DNA of 64,000 nucleotides from Maribacter sp. 4G9 (lineage in GTDB: Bacteria > Bacteroidota > Bacteroidia > Flavobacteriales > Flavobacteriaceae). The notes below the pieces were generated by a model. That model did no database searches, was not told the origin of the DNA, and was given only the letters and a program-made list of their open reading frames with translations. Below, piece after piece: positions 31,301-39,203 of this stretch. A program made the position numbers and the translations under genes. Location: positions 1 through 64,000 of the forward strand of contig NZ_MDGL01000173.1 of assembly GCF_002742265.1 (NCBI RefSeq). Direction: 5' to 3'. Positions within the stretch are counted from its first letter, which is position 1; each line of letters starts with the position of its first letter.

Positions 31301-34300
31301 CATCTGGCACATTGGTAAATTGTGTATTGGTTTGATAAGGAGCTATCACTGTTCCTGCGGTGTTCTCCAATTGGTACTCGTAACTTGGGTTTCCACCCGA
31401 TGCCGAAGCCTCCAACGTAGCCCCTGTATTAAAGCAGGTATAATCCGAAATTTGGCTTAAAGAAGGTACAATGGCCGATGGTTCCGTCATAATAATCGGG
31501 AAGGAAACGGAACAGGCCGTATCGTCCAATTTTCGAACTTGCACCGTGTAATTTCCATCCGATAAAGATGGGGTAGTGGTTACGGGGGAAGTCAAGGAAC
31601 TTGTCCAGGTTGTACCGTCAAATGAATATTCGAAACCTATTCCGCTGGTAAAGTTGTCCACTTCAAAACGTATGAATCCATCCGCCGAACCGTTACAGGT
31701 AGGATCGGTAGTAGCCAATAGCTGCGCTTCAAAAGCCTGGTTTGCCTCTACGACTACGGTCAAATCTTGACTGGTAGGACAAACGGAAGGTACTTGGAAA
31801 GCTGTAATGTCATCCAAAATAAGGTCGTTACCATCATTACTGTTCACATTGTTCCTGAAGACGATATCAATATCGGTATTGGCGCCTGGGTTGAAGGTAA
31901 TGGTACGTTCGTGCCAGTCCGTATTATTGGTATTTTTTGGAATTTCAGGAACTACTTCGCTATGGATGACCGTACCGGTATTGTCCAATATTTCTATCAA
32001 TACCTCTGGGTTGTTGCCCGCGCCACCCAAGTTCATGAGGTTGTAGGCCCAGAAATTCAAGGTAATTTCCTCATTGGGCAATACTTCGATATCCCTTTTG
32101 GCCCAAAGAATGGAATTCAGTACGGGGCTACCCGTATCGGAGAAGGTAGAGATGTCAATGGCCAAGAAGCGCCCATCGGTCAAACCTGTGTGATCTTGCG
32201 GACTGGTCAAAGTAGTCAAAGGATTGGTCACAAAATTCGTAACCGTATATTCACCGTTTACCAATATTCCTGCAGGTCCTCGGTTACATGGGGTCAAGGA
32301 ACCGTTTTGTGGCTCAAAGCAATAATCCGGACCAATTTCACCGATCTGGGTGCTAGGCCCTGCCCCGAAGTTTTCAAAGAACAAGGTCGTCTGATCGGGT
32401 GTACTACTGCTTGAATAATCAACGGTAACGGTCTGTGTACCCGCCGCTACACTAGCAAAAACATTGCTATCCGCGGGGGTGTTCAAAGTTCCGTTTAGGG
32501 TGTAGGTATAGTCAAAATCGGTCGTGTTCGATGTATTGATTGTTATGGTTCCCAATCCATCACAATCATAATCCACTGTATAGGAAAGGTTGGGGTCCGC
32601 CGCCGGTGCCGGTACCGTTAGGTCCATATCATAGCTACAGCCTAAATTGTCACGTACGACCAATTGATAGGTGCCGGGCAATAGGTTTCGCTCGTTCAAT
32701 GCCCCAAAATTGCTGCCGCCATCGAAACTATATTCATAAGGTGCCTCCCCGCCACTGGCGTTTAAAATCTTGACCAAGGCACCGCTTGGGTTGCACGAAG
32801 CATCCTCTACAATGGCCGCCGAGGCGGTCAAACGGAAGGGTTGGTCGATTTCATATTCCAAGGTTTCAATACACCTAGACGTTGGGGTGCCGCTTGAATC
32901 CATGACCGAAATAATATAGAAGCCGGCTGATAGGTTAACAAATGTATTTTGTGTTTGGAAGGTTACGCCATCCAAACTGTATTGATAGGGTGCCGTTCCT
33001 CCTGTGGCCGAAACGGTCAAGGTGGAAGTTGACGAATCCGAACAAATGATATCCGTGTGGGACGCCGATAAGGACGGAGTACCCAAAAATTCGATTTCTA
33101 CAGAATTGGAAATGGCATAACAGCCGCTGTCATCAAATACGATGAATTCATAGATCCCCGCATCCGAAGCATCCGAAAAAGTAAAGTTGTTGGCCGTATA
33201 AAGGTCCGTCACTAGAATATTCAGCATATTTGGCGGACTTGGGTACAGATCCGTACCATCCTTGCTCCATATGGCCATAAAATAGTCGGGACTGGGTTGA
33301 CCACCGTTTGGGGTAAGCGTAATTACACCAGGGTTACAGGTAATGTTGTCCGTGGTAACCGCGGTCAAGGTAAGTTCGGGTATTTCCGGTACCGTGATGT
33401 TCTGGGTATCCGTGCAACCATCGTCCGTAGTGGTAATAACGATATAATTACCTGCATTTACACTAGTAAATGAATAGGTGTTATCGGGAGAAATCAACTG
33501 ACTGTCTATGAAAGTTCCCAAGCCACCGTTACTTCCATCGTCCAATCGAAGTTCATAGCTATAATTGGGTAGTACGTTCAAGGCTTGGATGTTAATGGCA
33601 CCGGGTTCCCCACATTCTGCCGCAACCGTAGTAATGTTCACCTGAAAGTCACGTTCCAAAATACCTATGTCCTCGGTAGTGAATATACAGGCACCGTCCA
33701 ATGGATTTCCGGTCATAGCATCTAACTGTGTTACCTCTACATAATAGGAACCACTGTTAGTTAGGTCAAAACTTGGTCCATTGTTGGCCGAAAAAGGAAC
33801 TACGACGGAATCATTCGAGGCATCCACCAATTGAAAGCCATATCCCGATCCAACATTGGTAATACGTATATTTCCTGGAGTACTGCAAAGAATATCTTCT
33901 GCAGTATAATCAAGGTCCAATGTGTTTTTGAAAACATTAAAATAAAAGCGACTAAAGCATCCGTTCAAATAGTTGATAACGACTCGGTACTCACCACTAT
34001 CGGTAACAGTAAAGTTGTCCTGTACGGCCATATCCGTCCAAGTACAGGTTCCGTTCTTATTGGCACAGTCGTCACCGGTTGAAGAACAACTGCCCTCGTC
34101 CAATTTCTGCCAAACGATGCTTTGGGCATCGGAGATTCCCAATTGCAGGGTAGCTTCGTCATTTTCGCCACATAAAAATATTTTAGGAAGCAGGTCCCCA
34201 TCAACGGAACAGGTTACGATTTCCCCTTGGATATCGTTATCCGGATTGGGATCCGCGTTGACCATATTAAAATAGTCTATTATGGGGTTGGTCTGGGTAG

Positions 34301-37300
34301 TCCCAAAACGTTCCACGGTAATCAGTTCTACCAAGTCCACACAACCTGAAGCACCGGATTTTTCAACAATGTAGTTTCCTATATCGGTTACCAAAAGGGT
34401 GCTTGGGTTATTGTCCGGATCACCGTCATTGATAGTAGGTTCCCCAGCATCTATTTGTCCGTTGCCATTGGCATCGATTGCCCATGTATAGGTAGCGAAC
34501 CCAGTACCTGCAGTTAAGATGGCAAAATCACCACATAGCTGAACGGTACGTGCCACGTTACAATTTGCCAAATCGCTCAAAATGTCATTGGTAGCAACTT
34601 GTGGAGGGACGTCACAAGAGGAGGTTGAATTGGCTCCTCCCTCATCCGTAAAGGTGGCGGGATTCAAAGTACCTTGGTAGGTAGAATAGGCTTCATTGAC
34701 CAAGGTTCCCGAGCAGGCATCTATAAAATCTGAACAGTTACCCGATAGGGTCACCATAATTCGAATAGTGTATTCCGGGTCTCCTACTTCCACTAGATTA
34801 TCGGGCACCTGAAATACAATTTCATTGGTCACCGGGTCGTGATTGGAGGTGACCCCAGGAGCATCCGAAGTATTGATGCCATCCAAGGCAACATTGGCAG
34901 GAAGTATATTTCGTATGGAATAGTTGGTGGCATCGTCATCGCCTGTATTTTGAAAACGGAGTACGTATTGGAACGATTGGCCAAGATTGATGGACTGTCC
35001 TGTCAAAGAAGCACCGCCCAAGTTTTCAGAAGTGTTGCCCAGTAAAATTTCTGGAGCGAAAACCTGAACATAGGACGCTGCATTTACCGTACCATTTGAC
35101 GGGTTTACGACCGGAACTCCCGTGCCATATTCGCCACCATCGCCACCATCGGCATTTCCATCCTTATAAAATTCATTGGCATCGCTACAGCCATCGCCAT
35201 CACTATCCAAATCCAATTGATCGGGAATTCCATCACTATCTGTGTCACAACCGGCGGTCAAAACGACACCTCTCATATTGGTAGGTCCAACTACCTGTTG
35301 ACCAACGTTGAATGTATTGCTTCCGGAAGGGTTCCAGGAAACGGGTGCCGGTGGCGTATCCAGTACCATAGGTTCCAGCGGTCCGTTGGAGCTTCTAGCC
35401 CCGAAAATCTGAAATTGTCCTGCCTGATCTATGATAATCCGTATGGTTGCATTGCCATTGGTGCCGTTAACTGTCCAAATATTTGGATTCCCGGATTGCC
35501 CATAGGTTGTTCCATCCATAAAACGGGCAAAATTACCGGCGGCCCCAAGTTGGAATTGTATTTCACCGGCTACGTCAATCCCATTCACGTTCAAATTGAA
35601 TGAATTGTCCACGCTGAAAACATCCAGCACCAAATAGTTGTCTACACTAACCAATGGGCTTGTGTGGCCATTACCATTGGCAATGTTGAAGGCCAGGGTA
35701 TCACATTCGTCCTCGTCATAAATACCATCATTGTCGTCATCAAGATCCGTAATATCTTTTACACCGTCATTATCGGAGTCGTTGTGTACTGTAATAAGGG
35801 CGGTAGGGCTGTCAGGTGTGGTATTGGTGTCCGTTTGATCTTGGGTGTTGGTAACGGTATTGATAAGGCCAAGAAGGGGTAGTGTGTCAATTTCATCGGC
35901 ACGTACCGTAAGTTCCAATTGTGCGACTTGTCCACCGTTCAAGGTGCCAATGTTCCAAGTGTTGCCACTCCATGTCCCATGAATCGTAAAGGCATTTTCC
36001 AAGGTGAGTCCGGCGGGAATATTGTCCGTAATTTGAAGGTTCGTTAGCGGTCCCACGCCATTATTTCTAACCCGTACGGTAAAGATGGCCGTTTCCCCTT
36101 CCATAATTTCATCATTGTCCACTGTTTTGGTAAGGACCACATCTGGATCGCAATAAAGTGCCTGGATGGTATTACTATCATAGGTACAGGGACCTTTGGT
36201 ACCCCTTACGAAGAAATCTCCAGCTCCCATTGGAGCATAGCTAGGACCATTTGCTCCTGGAATAGGCAGTCCGTCTTCATACCATTGGTAGGCATCAAAA
36301 TTACTGGTAGCTTCAAAGATTTCAGAACCAACAAAACAACCTGTTCCTCCCCTAATTTCTAGGGTAACCTCTGGCACTGTATCGAAGCCTGAAAAATAAC
36401 CTGCTACCCCTCTGGCACCATTAAAGCCAAAAAACCCAACGGCCATTGGTCCAGTGGATTGCACACTCACGTTACCGTTCAAATTGGGAACATAAAAAGT
36501 TTTCCATTCGGTAGACCCGGCAACCGGATTGGATGGAGGTAGGGTTACAGGACCATTGCCATCCGTTACCTGAATATTCGCATCTGGGGTATTTACCGCT
36601 GCTATAATGGTCATACCTCCAGTAACGGTCTCACCGGCCATATCCCTAATGTCAGGAATGTTGTCCATAACATCAGGCAGCAAACAGTTCACCGGAGCTA
36701 CGAAGTTCAATCCTTGGGTGTATACTTGGCTGGCTCCTGCCATACATTGATAGGCATATACGTTTTTGGAGGCCTGTACGAACATATTGGCTCCCACCGT
36801 GTTCGATGAAAAATTATTACTTGGAATTTCAATAAAGTCTCCATTGTTCAACGTTGCGATAGGTGCTGCGTTACCATTGACAAAGATTTGCGTATTGTCC
36901 TCCGTAGCAATAAGGAGGGGAAACTCCGTCCACCCATTTGTATTACCGTTACCCCGGACAAACACGTAATCCTTTCCCAAACGGTTTTCGGGAACGGGCT
37001 GATCGATACCGGCATCGCGATTCGCTTGCCCTACCTGACGGCCAAAATTTATGGATCCATTACTGATGACGATATCCTTATCAGATTCTATAGAAGCGCC
37101 CAACCATCCTTGTTGTTGTGCGAGTGAAGGCGGGTTGACATTTCCAACATAGTTTTCAAATACAAAGGATTCGTTGGCATTTAAGACTATTGTGTATGTA
37201 TCTGCGGTAATGGCATTAGCATTATTTCCTATACGAAAAGTACAATTGGGGTCATAGCCAAAGAGCCGCACGGTGGTGTTATCTTCTGTAGCCATAATAC

Positions 37301-37784
37301 CCAGGGTATTGGATTTTGAAGGGTGTCTACCCCCTAAGTTTGGTACACCGCCCCATTTGAAACGGGTACCTATTGCTTGCCTACCTTTAGCCGTTAATGA
37401 AGCAGCCTGGGCAGATGAATTTCCACGATAGTTTACATAAAAACGATTTCCGCTAGGGGATTCAAAACGTAACCCGCTGTTAGTTAAAACCACACCTGTA
37501 TTGGCATTGTTCACCAAGGTTATGTTATTGTCTCCGTCAGCCAAAGTCCAAGTGGCAGGACTAACGTTTGAAATATTGAAAGTAGCTATAGGAGTTGGGT
37601 TCGTGCCCCTGTAGGCATTAACGGTAAATGTAGTAGGTTCAGGGGTTGAGAGATAAATGGCCTGTTCCTGTATACCTTGGTTGTTTTGTCCTTGTTTTAA
37701 TGGTGGTAAGTAGTGTAGGTCGCTCAATTGGGCGTTGCCTGTTACCCCTATGACAAGTAATAAAACAAGTAGTATTCTTTGCAT
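25344..37784 (-). CDS. Giant SprB-repeat adhesin with T9SS type B sorting domain
   Basis: Secreted protein of 4146 residues, the largest gene of the window. Residues 1-18 are a signal peptide. The head (about 19-480) is IgGFc-binding-like, followed by an Ig-like unit, a DUF11 domain (about 570-690), an acidic D-x-D-x-D-G repeat, a region with a second such repeat (about 860-900) and a second DUF11-like domain. From about 1250 to 4050 I count some 28 SprB-like modules of 80-110 residues, each with C-x-G/N-x-x-D/N-G-x-I, G-G-x-x-P-Y-x-Y/F-S and a D-x-x-G-C ending; one is interrupted by a jelly-roll-like domain (about 1795-2000). The type B sorting domain ends it (F-F-T-P-D-G-D-G-E-N-D-T-W, F-D-R-Y-G-R-E). 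Likely a filamentous surface adhesin; SprB itself is the gliding adhesin of Flavobacterium johnsoniae, but that role is not shown here. Confidence 0.93.
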   Translation of the reverse strand: MQRILLVLLLVIGVTGNAQLSDLHYLPPLKQGQNNQGIQEQAIYLSTPEPTTFTVNAYRGTNPTPIATFNISNVSPATWTLADGDNNITLVNNANTGVVLTNSGLRFESPSGNRFYVNYRGNSSAQAASLTAKGRQAIGTRFKWGGVPNLGGRHPSKSNTLGIMATEDNTTVRLFGYDPNCTFRIGNNANAITADTYTIVLNANESFVFENYVGNVNPPSLAQQQGWLGASIESDKDIVISNGSINFGRQVGQANRDAGIDQPVPENRLGKDYVFVRGNGNTNGWTEFPLLIATEDNTQIFVNGNAAPIATLNNGDFIEIPSNNFSSNTVGANMFVQASKNVYAYQCMAGASQVYTQGLNFVAPVNCLLPDVMDNIPDIRDMAGETVTGGMTIIAAVNTPDANIQVTDGNGPVTLPPSNPVAGSTEWKTFYVPNLNGNVSVQSTGPMAVGFFGFNGARGVAGYFSGFDTVPEVTLEIRGGTGCFVGSEIFEATSNFDAYQWYEDGLPIPGANGPSYAPMGAGDFFVRGTKGPCTYDSNTIQALYCDPDVVLTKTVDNDEIMEGETAIFTVRVRNNGVGPLTNLQITDNIPAGLTLENAFTIHGTWSGNTWNIGTLNGGQVAQLELTVRADEIDTLPLLGLINTVTNTQDQTDTNTTPDSPTALITVHNDSDNDGVKDITDLDDDNDGIYDEDECDTLAFNIANGNGHTSPLVSVDNYLVLDVFSVDNSFNLNVNGIDVAGEIQFQLGAAGNFARFMDGTTYGQSGNPNIWTVNGTNGNATIRIIIDQAGQFQIFGARSSNGPLEPMVLDTPPAPVSWNPSGSNTFNVGQQVVGPTNMRGVVLTAGCDTDSDGIPDQLDLDSDGDGCSDANEFYKDGNADGGDGGEYGTGVPVVNPSNGTVNAASYVQVFAPEILLGNTSENLGGASLTGQSINLGQSFQYVLRFQNTGDDDATNYSIRNILPANVALDGINTSDAPGVTSNHDPVTNEIVFQVPDNLVEVGDPEYTIRIMVTLSGNCSDFIDACSGTLVNEAYSTYQGTLNPATFTDEGGANSTSSCDVPPQVATNDILSDLANCNVARTVQLCGDFAILTAGTGFATYTWAIDANGNGQIDAGEPTINDGDPDNNPSTLLVTDIGNYIVEKSGASGCVDLVELITVERFGTTQTNPIIDYFNMVNADPNPDNDIQGEIVTCSVDGDLLPKIFLCGENDEATLQLGISDAQSIVWQKLDEGSCSSTGDDCANKNGTCTWTDMAVQDNFTVTDSGEYRVVINYLNGCFSRFYFNVFKNTLDLDYTAEDILCSTPGNIRITNVGSGYGFQLVDASNDSVVVPFSANNGPSFDLTNSGSYYVEVTQLDAMTGNPLDGACIFTTEDIGILERDFQVNITTVAAECGEPGAINIQALNVLPNYSYELRLDDGSNGGLGTFIDSQLISPDNTYSFTSVNAGNYIVITTTDDGCTDTQNITVPEIPELTLTAVTTDNITCNPGVITLTPNGGQPSPDYFMAIWSKDGTDLYPSPPNMLNILVTDLYTANNFTFSDASDAGIYEFIVFDDSGCYAISNSVEIEFLGTPSLSASHTDIICSDSSTSTLTVSATGGTAPYQYSLDGVTFQTQNTFVNLSAGFYIISVMDSSGTPTSRCIETLEYEIDQPFRLTASAAIVEDASCNPSGALVKILNASGGEAPYEYSFDGGSNFGALNERNLLPGTYQLVVRDNLGCSYDMDLTVPAPAADPNLSYTVDYDCDGLGTITINTSNTTDFDYTYTLNGTLNTPADSNVFASVAAGTQTVTVDYSSSSTPDQTTLFFENFGAGPSTQIGEIGPDYCFEPQNGSLTPCNRGPAGILVNGEYTVTNFVTNPLTTLTSPQDHTGLTDGRFLAIDISTFSDTGSPVLNSILWAKRDIEVLPNEEITLNFWAYNLMNLGGAGNNPEVLIEILDNTGTVIHSEVVPEIPKNTNNTDWHERTITFNPGANTDIDIVFRNNVNSNDGNDLILDDITAFQVPSVCPTSQDLTVVVEANQAFEAQLLATTDPTCNGSADGFIRFEVDNFTSGIGFEYSFDGTTWTSSLTSPVTTTPSLSDGNYTVQVRKLDDTACSVSFPIIMTEPSAIVPSLSQISDYTCFNTGATLEASASGGNPSYEYQLENTAGTVIAPYQTNTQFTNVPDGDYLVRVRDTNACEVLLTVTSAITVTPPAAILFTTTPTACYSGTNDGSILVDVTAGNGDYEFRINGGPWITPTPASATSYTFSGLSAGSYDIEVMDQLGCPTTPNTQTVVISPQLELDVDITPLSACGDGLITANATGGNGTLLYAFVPANTSPAGLYSAVNTLTVTEAMAIANPAGYDVYIQDNNGAPAICTTVQEDIIFTPVATISVSAVPTDPECFNGLGAIDINITGGTGPYTYTLMDLTPADGIDYGRNSSNISALSLTYSGIGTGDYQVTINDTNGCTVVSSMVTINNAVEITADIIPILPAACNDPDPLEYGFEFDNVVTPTGTVEYSADGGTSWQASNELRGYASGTEVFPSIRVTLASGTVCQMDFDRYIIPFPLDDLDITLSAIIIGCNDLQVTVEGSEGNPIPGYEYTFTDDPANFNTFAANPAVWTAPLPSGTAHTFANIDPVTPQYPGVPLLVPGRTYVFYVRDGAGCIRQSNVNVNEIPGINLPIDVTTDIQPSCDSAANGSITFNLNPTTSYPNMRWEIFELGNTTPIETSGGIVPYNSTITTTVPLAEGEYYIDVIQVDASNVDACRGASENAYVPELAPLSATATATRDISCNLPGLISITGITGGGGAPYSYDITGPAGFTALTGTLDNPVEIPVNSPAGNYTVTLFDQYGCSFVTNTVTLSLTPNPTLSVTQDNCVSPITVNAVGTSAAGNLRYAMVPNGNPAPTTFENNGGVFTNVIPGAYDVYVMDGNGCMNVESNFTVNPVLSADATLTKLLDCTAIPDAIIGIEILNGSGSYEYSISNTAGAPAVPQGSVPGTTFDYQAPMPGDYTITIYDTTTPNSASCNRTFTISVPNRVVPVINPSIIANDVSCFGASDGSITISTSNGAAAPYSFEITAMDGAAESILPSSTTGNSATFTGLAPATASGYVVTVTGNPATNNCSVDSVVIPIGEPATIAVPAPSVVEFGCTSGNSVDNASISISGVSGGSSNYVRYEFIEEDDPNTVAVEVPVTVQSGTSPSYIETDIAGGVYTINVYDDQGCVGTSTATIAPFDLMGIPTVHVDSPISCTNAGEDISIDIISSVTSFATDPANYQFRQLPSSAYQASNAFLDLASGTYTFGVLNVNTGCEVMVSHTVAAPNTFDITIANISNVVCFGDDGSIDLNVADATYTGNYSWEVFNTDGSPTTRTDDAGTLTGSGTVSGILVAAGNYIVRVTQDAFPECFQERSFTINTPTAPITLNPIVLTDVGCSNDQGAAAITPAGGQGPYTITLTPALGTPVSQNNVFSHVFQGLSAGNYTVTVTDALGCNQLTGTNSFSLVVPDPITGSTSSTALVCEGDTNASIMVTLSPRNVTTNYRYVLNNYADAARTTLLSTSVSQTNPTFNNLGAGFYSVLVTDNMGCTATFNEDIIEPTDVEALLVTNQPMTCQNGAELLLVASGGTAPYQWSIDGVSFNPMNETITSDTHLFSNVSAGNYRYYIMDSNSCISILSNSVGVEDVPPLTVNVDPSAAFINCSGEATALIMADADGGLGNYQFALFRDAATTDEVRPNQNNGTFADLPMGTYYVRVQSGDCEIVSQGVQIDEPAPLVVTPNITDISCADANDGAITLDVQGGTGNYQFAISPNLNQFDDQNTFDELEEGSYSVIVQDDNGCFEVIQFELIAPEPLQMEATSTPEVCAGDEDGTIEITATGGTAPYSTALNSNEDADFVQDRLLFENLAGGTYIVFVRDANGCTTNQTITVENGANLNATAEIIYECSGDTPDNRIELVLEDPSVAGDVLYALDSMDPNDYMLEPDFANLAPGNHYILLVHANGCTNTIEFEVQSFEPLELTLEQNNLNEITAVASGGSGDYTFYFGDRNNGQDNTIFITRTDTYTVTVVDAYGCEALATIYMEFIDIEIPNFFTPDGDGENDTWIPKNIEQYPDIFIKIFDRYGREVYILAGDNGWDGLYQDTDLPTGDYWYILKLNGEEDKREFIGHFTLYR

Positions 37785-37998
37785 TTTTATAAAAAAAGTG
37801 AGTTATAATCCTCAAAAAAACCCCATTCACAGGTTTTGCGCAATGTATTGTTGCCAATGCAATACTTTTTGTGGTATCCACAAGCTTAAGCGTAGTATGA
37901 TTATTAGTAAACCCAATGAGTTCAACTGTTTATCGATAAAAGGAGTCGTTTAACTTAGTGCTTCGATTGTTGTATCTTTAATATTGAATTGAAGTACC

Positions 37999-39078
37999 AT
38001 GGAAGAAAAATTAATGTCAAAAAAAAAGCCCGCCTATCCCGTAAGCGAGGCCTTGGATGGTTACCTTAAACATTATAATCGTAAAAGTGAAATTCCAATT
38101 TTCTATGATGATTTACTCCGGTTTTCAGGGTCAGTGGTGGTGTATGACAACAATGATGAGGATACCCTTTGGATCAGGGTGTATTATTCAGAATTTGATA
38201 GAAAGGAAATAGACGACAGCCTTAAAAAGGTATATTCGATACTTCATTCCGATGGTAGCAATAACATCCATCAATATCTCAATGTAGACGCCGTAGACTT
38301 TTGCACTTTTGGGAATTCCAAACCTTTTCGCATCAAAATCAGGAATATCCTGAATGATAATTTTACCTATTTCTATATAAAACGTACCGATGCCTCACGT
38401 ATCTACGGGCTGGAATTGGAGCATATGCTATCCCCATACAACCTCAATTTTTTGGTGTATAAGGATACCTTGATCGAGGAGCATATAGCCGGGATCCCCG
38501 GTGACGAGTTCATTAAGAACATGCTGCCCAAGTGTTCCGAACCGGAAAAGGCCCAATTGGCGAAGGAATTTGTAAAATTCAACGAGCGATGTATGATTCG
38601 GCTTTTAGGGGACATGCGCTCCTACAATTATGTGATCGTACCCACCCATGATTTTGATCATGTGGTCTATAAGATTCGCGCCATAGATTTTGACCAACAA
38701 TGTTTTGAAGGAAAGTTAAAAGTATACCGACCCCAATTCTTTAAGGAAAATTATCAAATGGTGGAAATGGTACGACAAAAACTTCTTAGGAATTCCGTTG
38801 ACCAATACAAATTGGAGGAGCGTTCCATGGTGGCTAAACGCATATTGAGTTCTGGAAACCGAATCAAAAAACTAAGAGCCATCTGTAAGGAAGATACCAT
38901 TTCAACAGATGAAAATATCACACTTTTAAAAGAACAAATAGGGACCTTAACTTCCGATGCCAATTTCGGTAAATGCAAAACCATGGGCGAAGTACTGGAC
39001 CTCGCCCTCAATTTTGTACGTCGTAATTATGAGGATGTTAGTATGAAACAGATCATTGAGCAGAATATTAAAATATAG
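37999..39078 (+). CDS. Conserved protein of unknown function with kinase-like residue pattern
   Basis: Cytoplasmic protein of 359 residues, not a family I can name. The central part has, in the right order and spacing, the elements of a protein-kinase/aminoglycoside-kinase fold: F-Y-I-K (Lys128) as the beta-3 lysine, L-E-L-E-H (Glu139 or 141) in the next helix, a hinge-like I-E-E-H-I-A-G-I-P-G (160-168), then G-D-M-R-S-Y-N (Asp205 and Asn210, a D-x4-N catalytic loop) and I-D-F-D (230-232) in the place of D-F-G. A glycine-rich loop is not evident. The C-terminal 100 residues are helical and basic. This is an inference from motifs only. The ATG at 37999 is used; M-S-K-K-K at 38014 is an alternative. 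It stands alone, opposite the NA37 gene. Confidence 0.6.
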   Translation: MEEKLMSKKKPAYPVSEALDGYLKHYNRKSEIPIFYDDLLRFSGSVVVYDNNDEDTLWIRVYYSEFDRKEIDDSLKKVYSILHSDGSNNIHQYLNVDAVDFCTFGNSKPFRIKIRNILNDNFTYFYIKRTDASRIYGLELEHMLSPYNLNFLVYKDTLIEEHIAGIPGDEFIKNMLPKCSEPEKAQLAKEFVKFNERCMIRLLGDMRSYNYVIVPTHDFDHVVYKIRAIDFDQQCFEGKLKVYRPQFFKENYQMVEMVRQKLLRNSVDQYKLEERSMVAKRILSSGNRIKKLRAICKEDTISTDENITLLKEQIGTLTSDANFGKCKTMGEVLDLALNFVRRNYEDVSMKQIIEQNIKI

Positions 39079-39171
39079 TTATTAGTTCGTAGTTGTTAGT
39101 TTTTAGGTAAGGATACCAAAAAAGTTTGGCGGAAGGCATGTAGCTATATGAATTTAAGATGTTTATATTTA

Positions 39172-39203
39172 CAACCATCAACCATCAACCATCAACCATC
39201 AAC
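39172..39203. repeat. 7-base tandem repeat CAACCAT
   Basis: Four exact copies of CAACCAT plus a partial fifth run head to tail. The TGA stop codon of the minus-strand NA37 gene (39201-39199) lies inside the repeat, so copy-number change could alter what follows it. A related AT-rich TTAGTT-type run is seen just before, near 39079-39110, and another near 40310-40322. Confidence 0.85.

Noticed and set aside
31767-32414. Open frame of 215 codons on the plus strand inside the giant adhesin gene
   Set aside because: Shadow of the repeat-rich coding strand; many such frames (for example 27432-27941, 28122-28547 and 35217-35603) occur throughout the gene.
22043-37784. The 1.04 kb-residue protein as a broken-off part of the giant adhesin
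   Set aside because: Both genes have their own signal peptide and repeat the same head; the shorter has a unique PA14 domain and a clean stop, and a terminator lies between them.
39172-39203. Possible CRISPR array
   Set aside because: The 7-base units are directly adjacent with no spacers.
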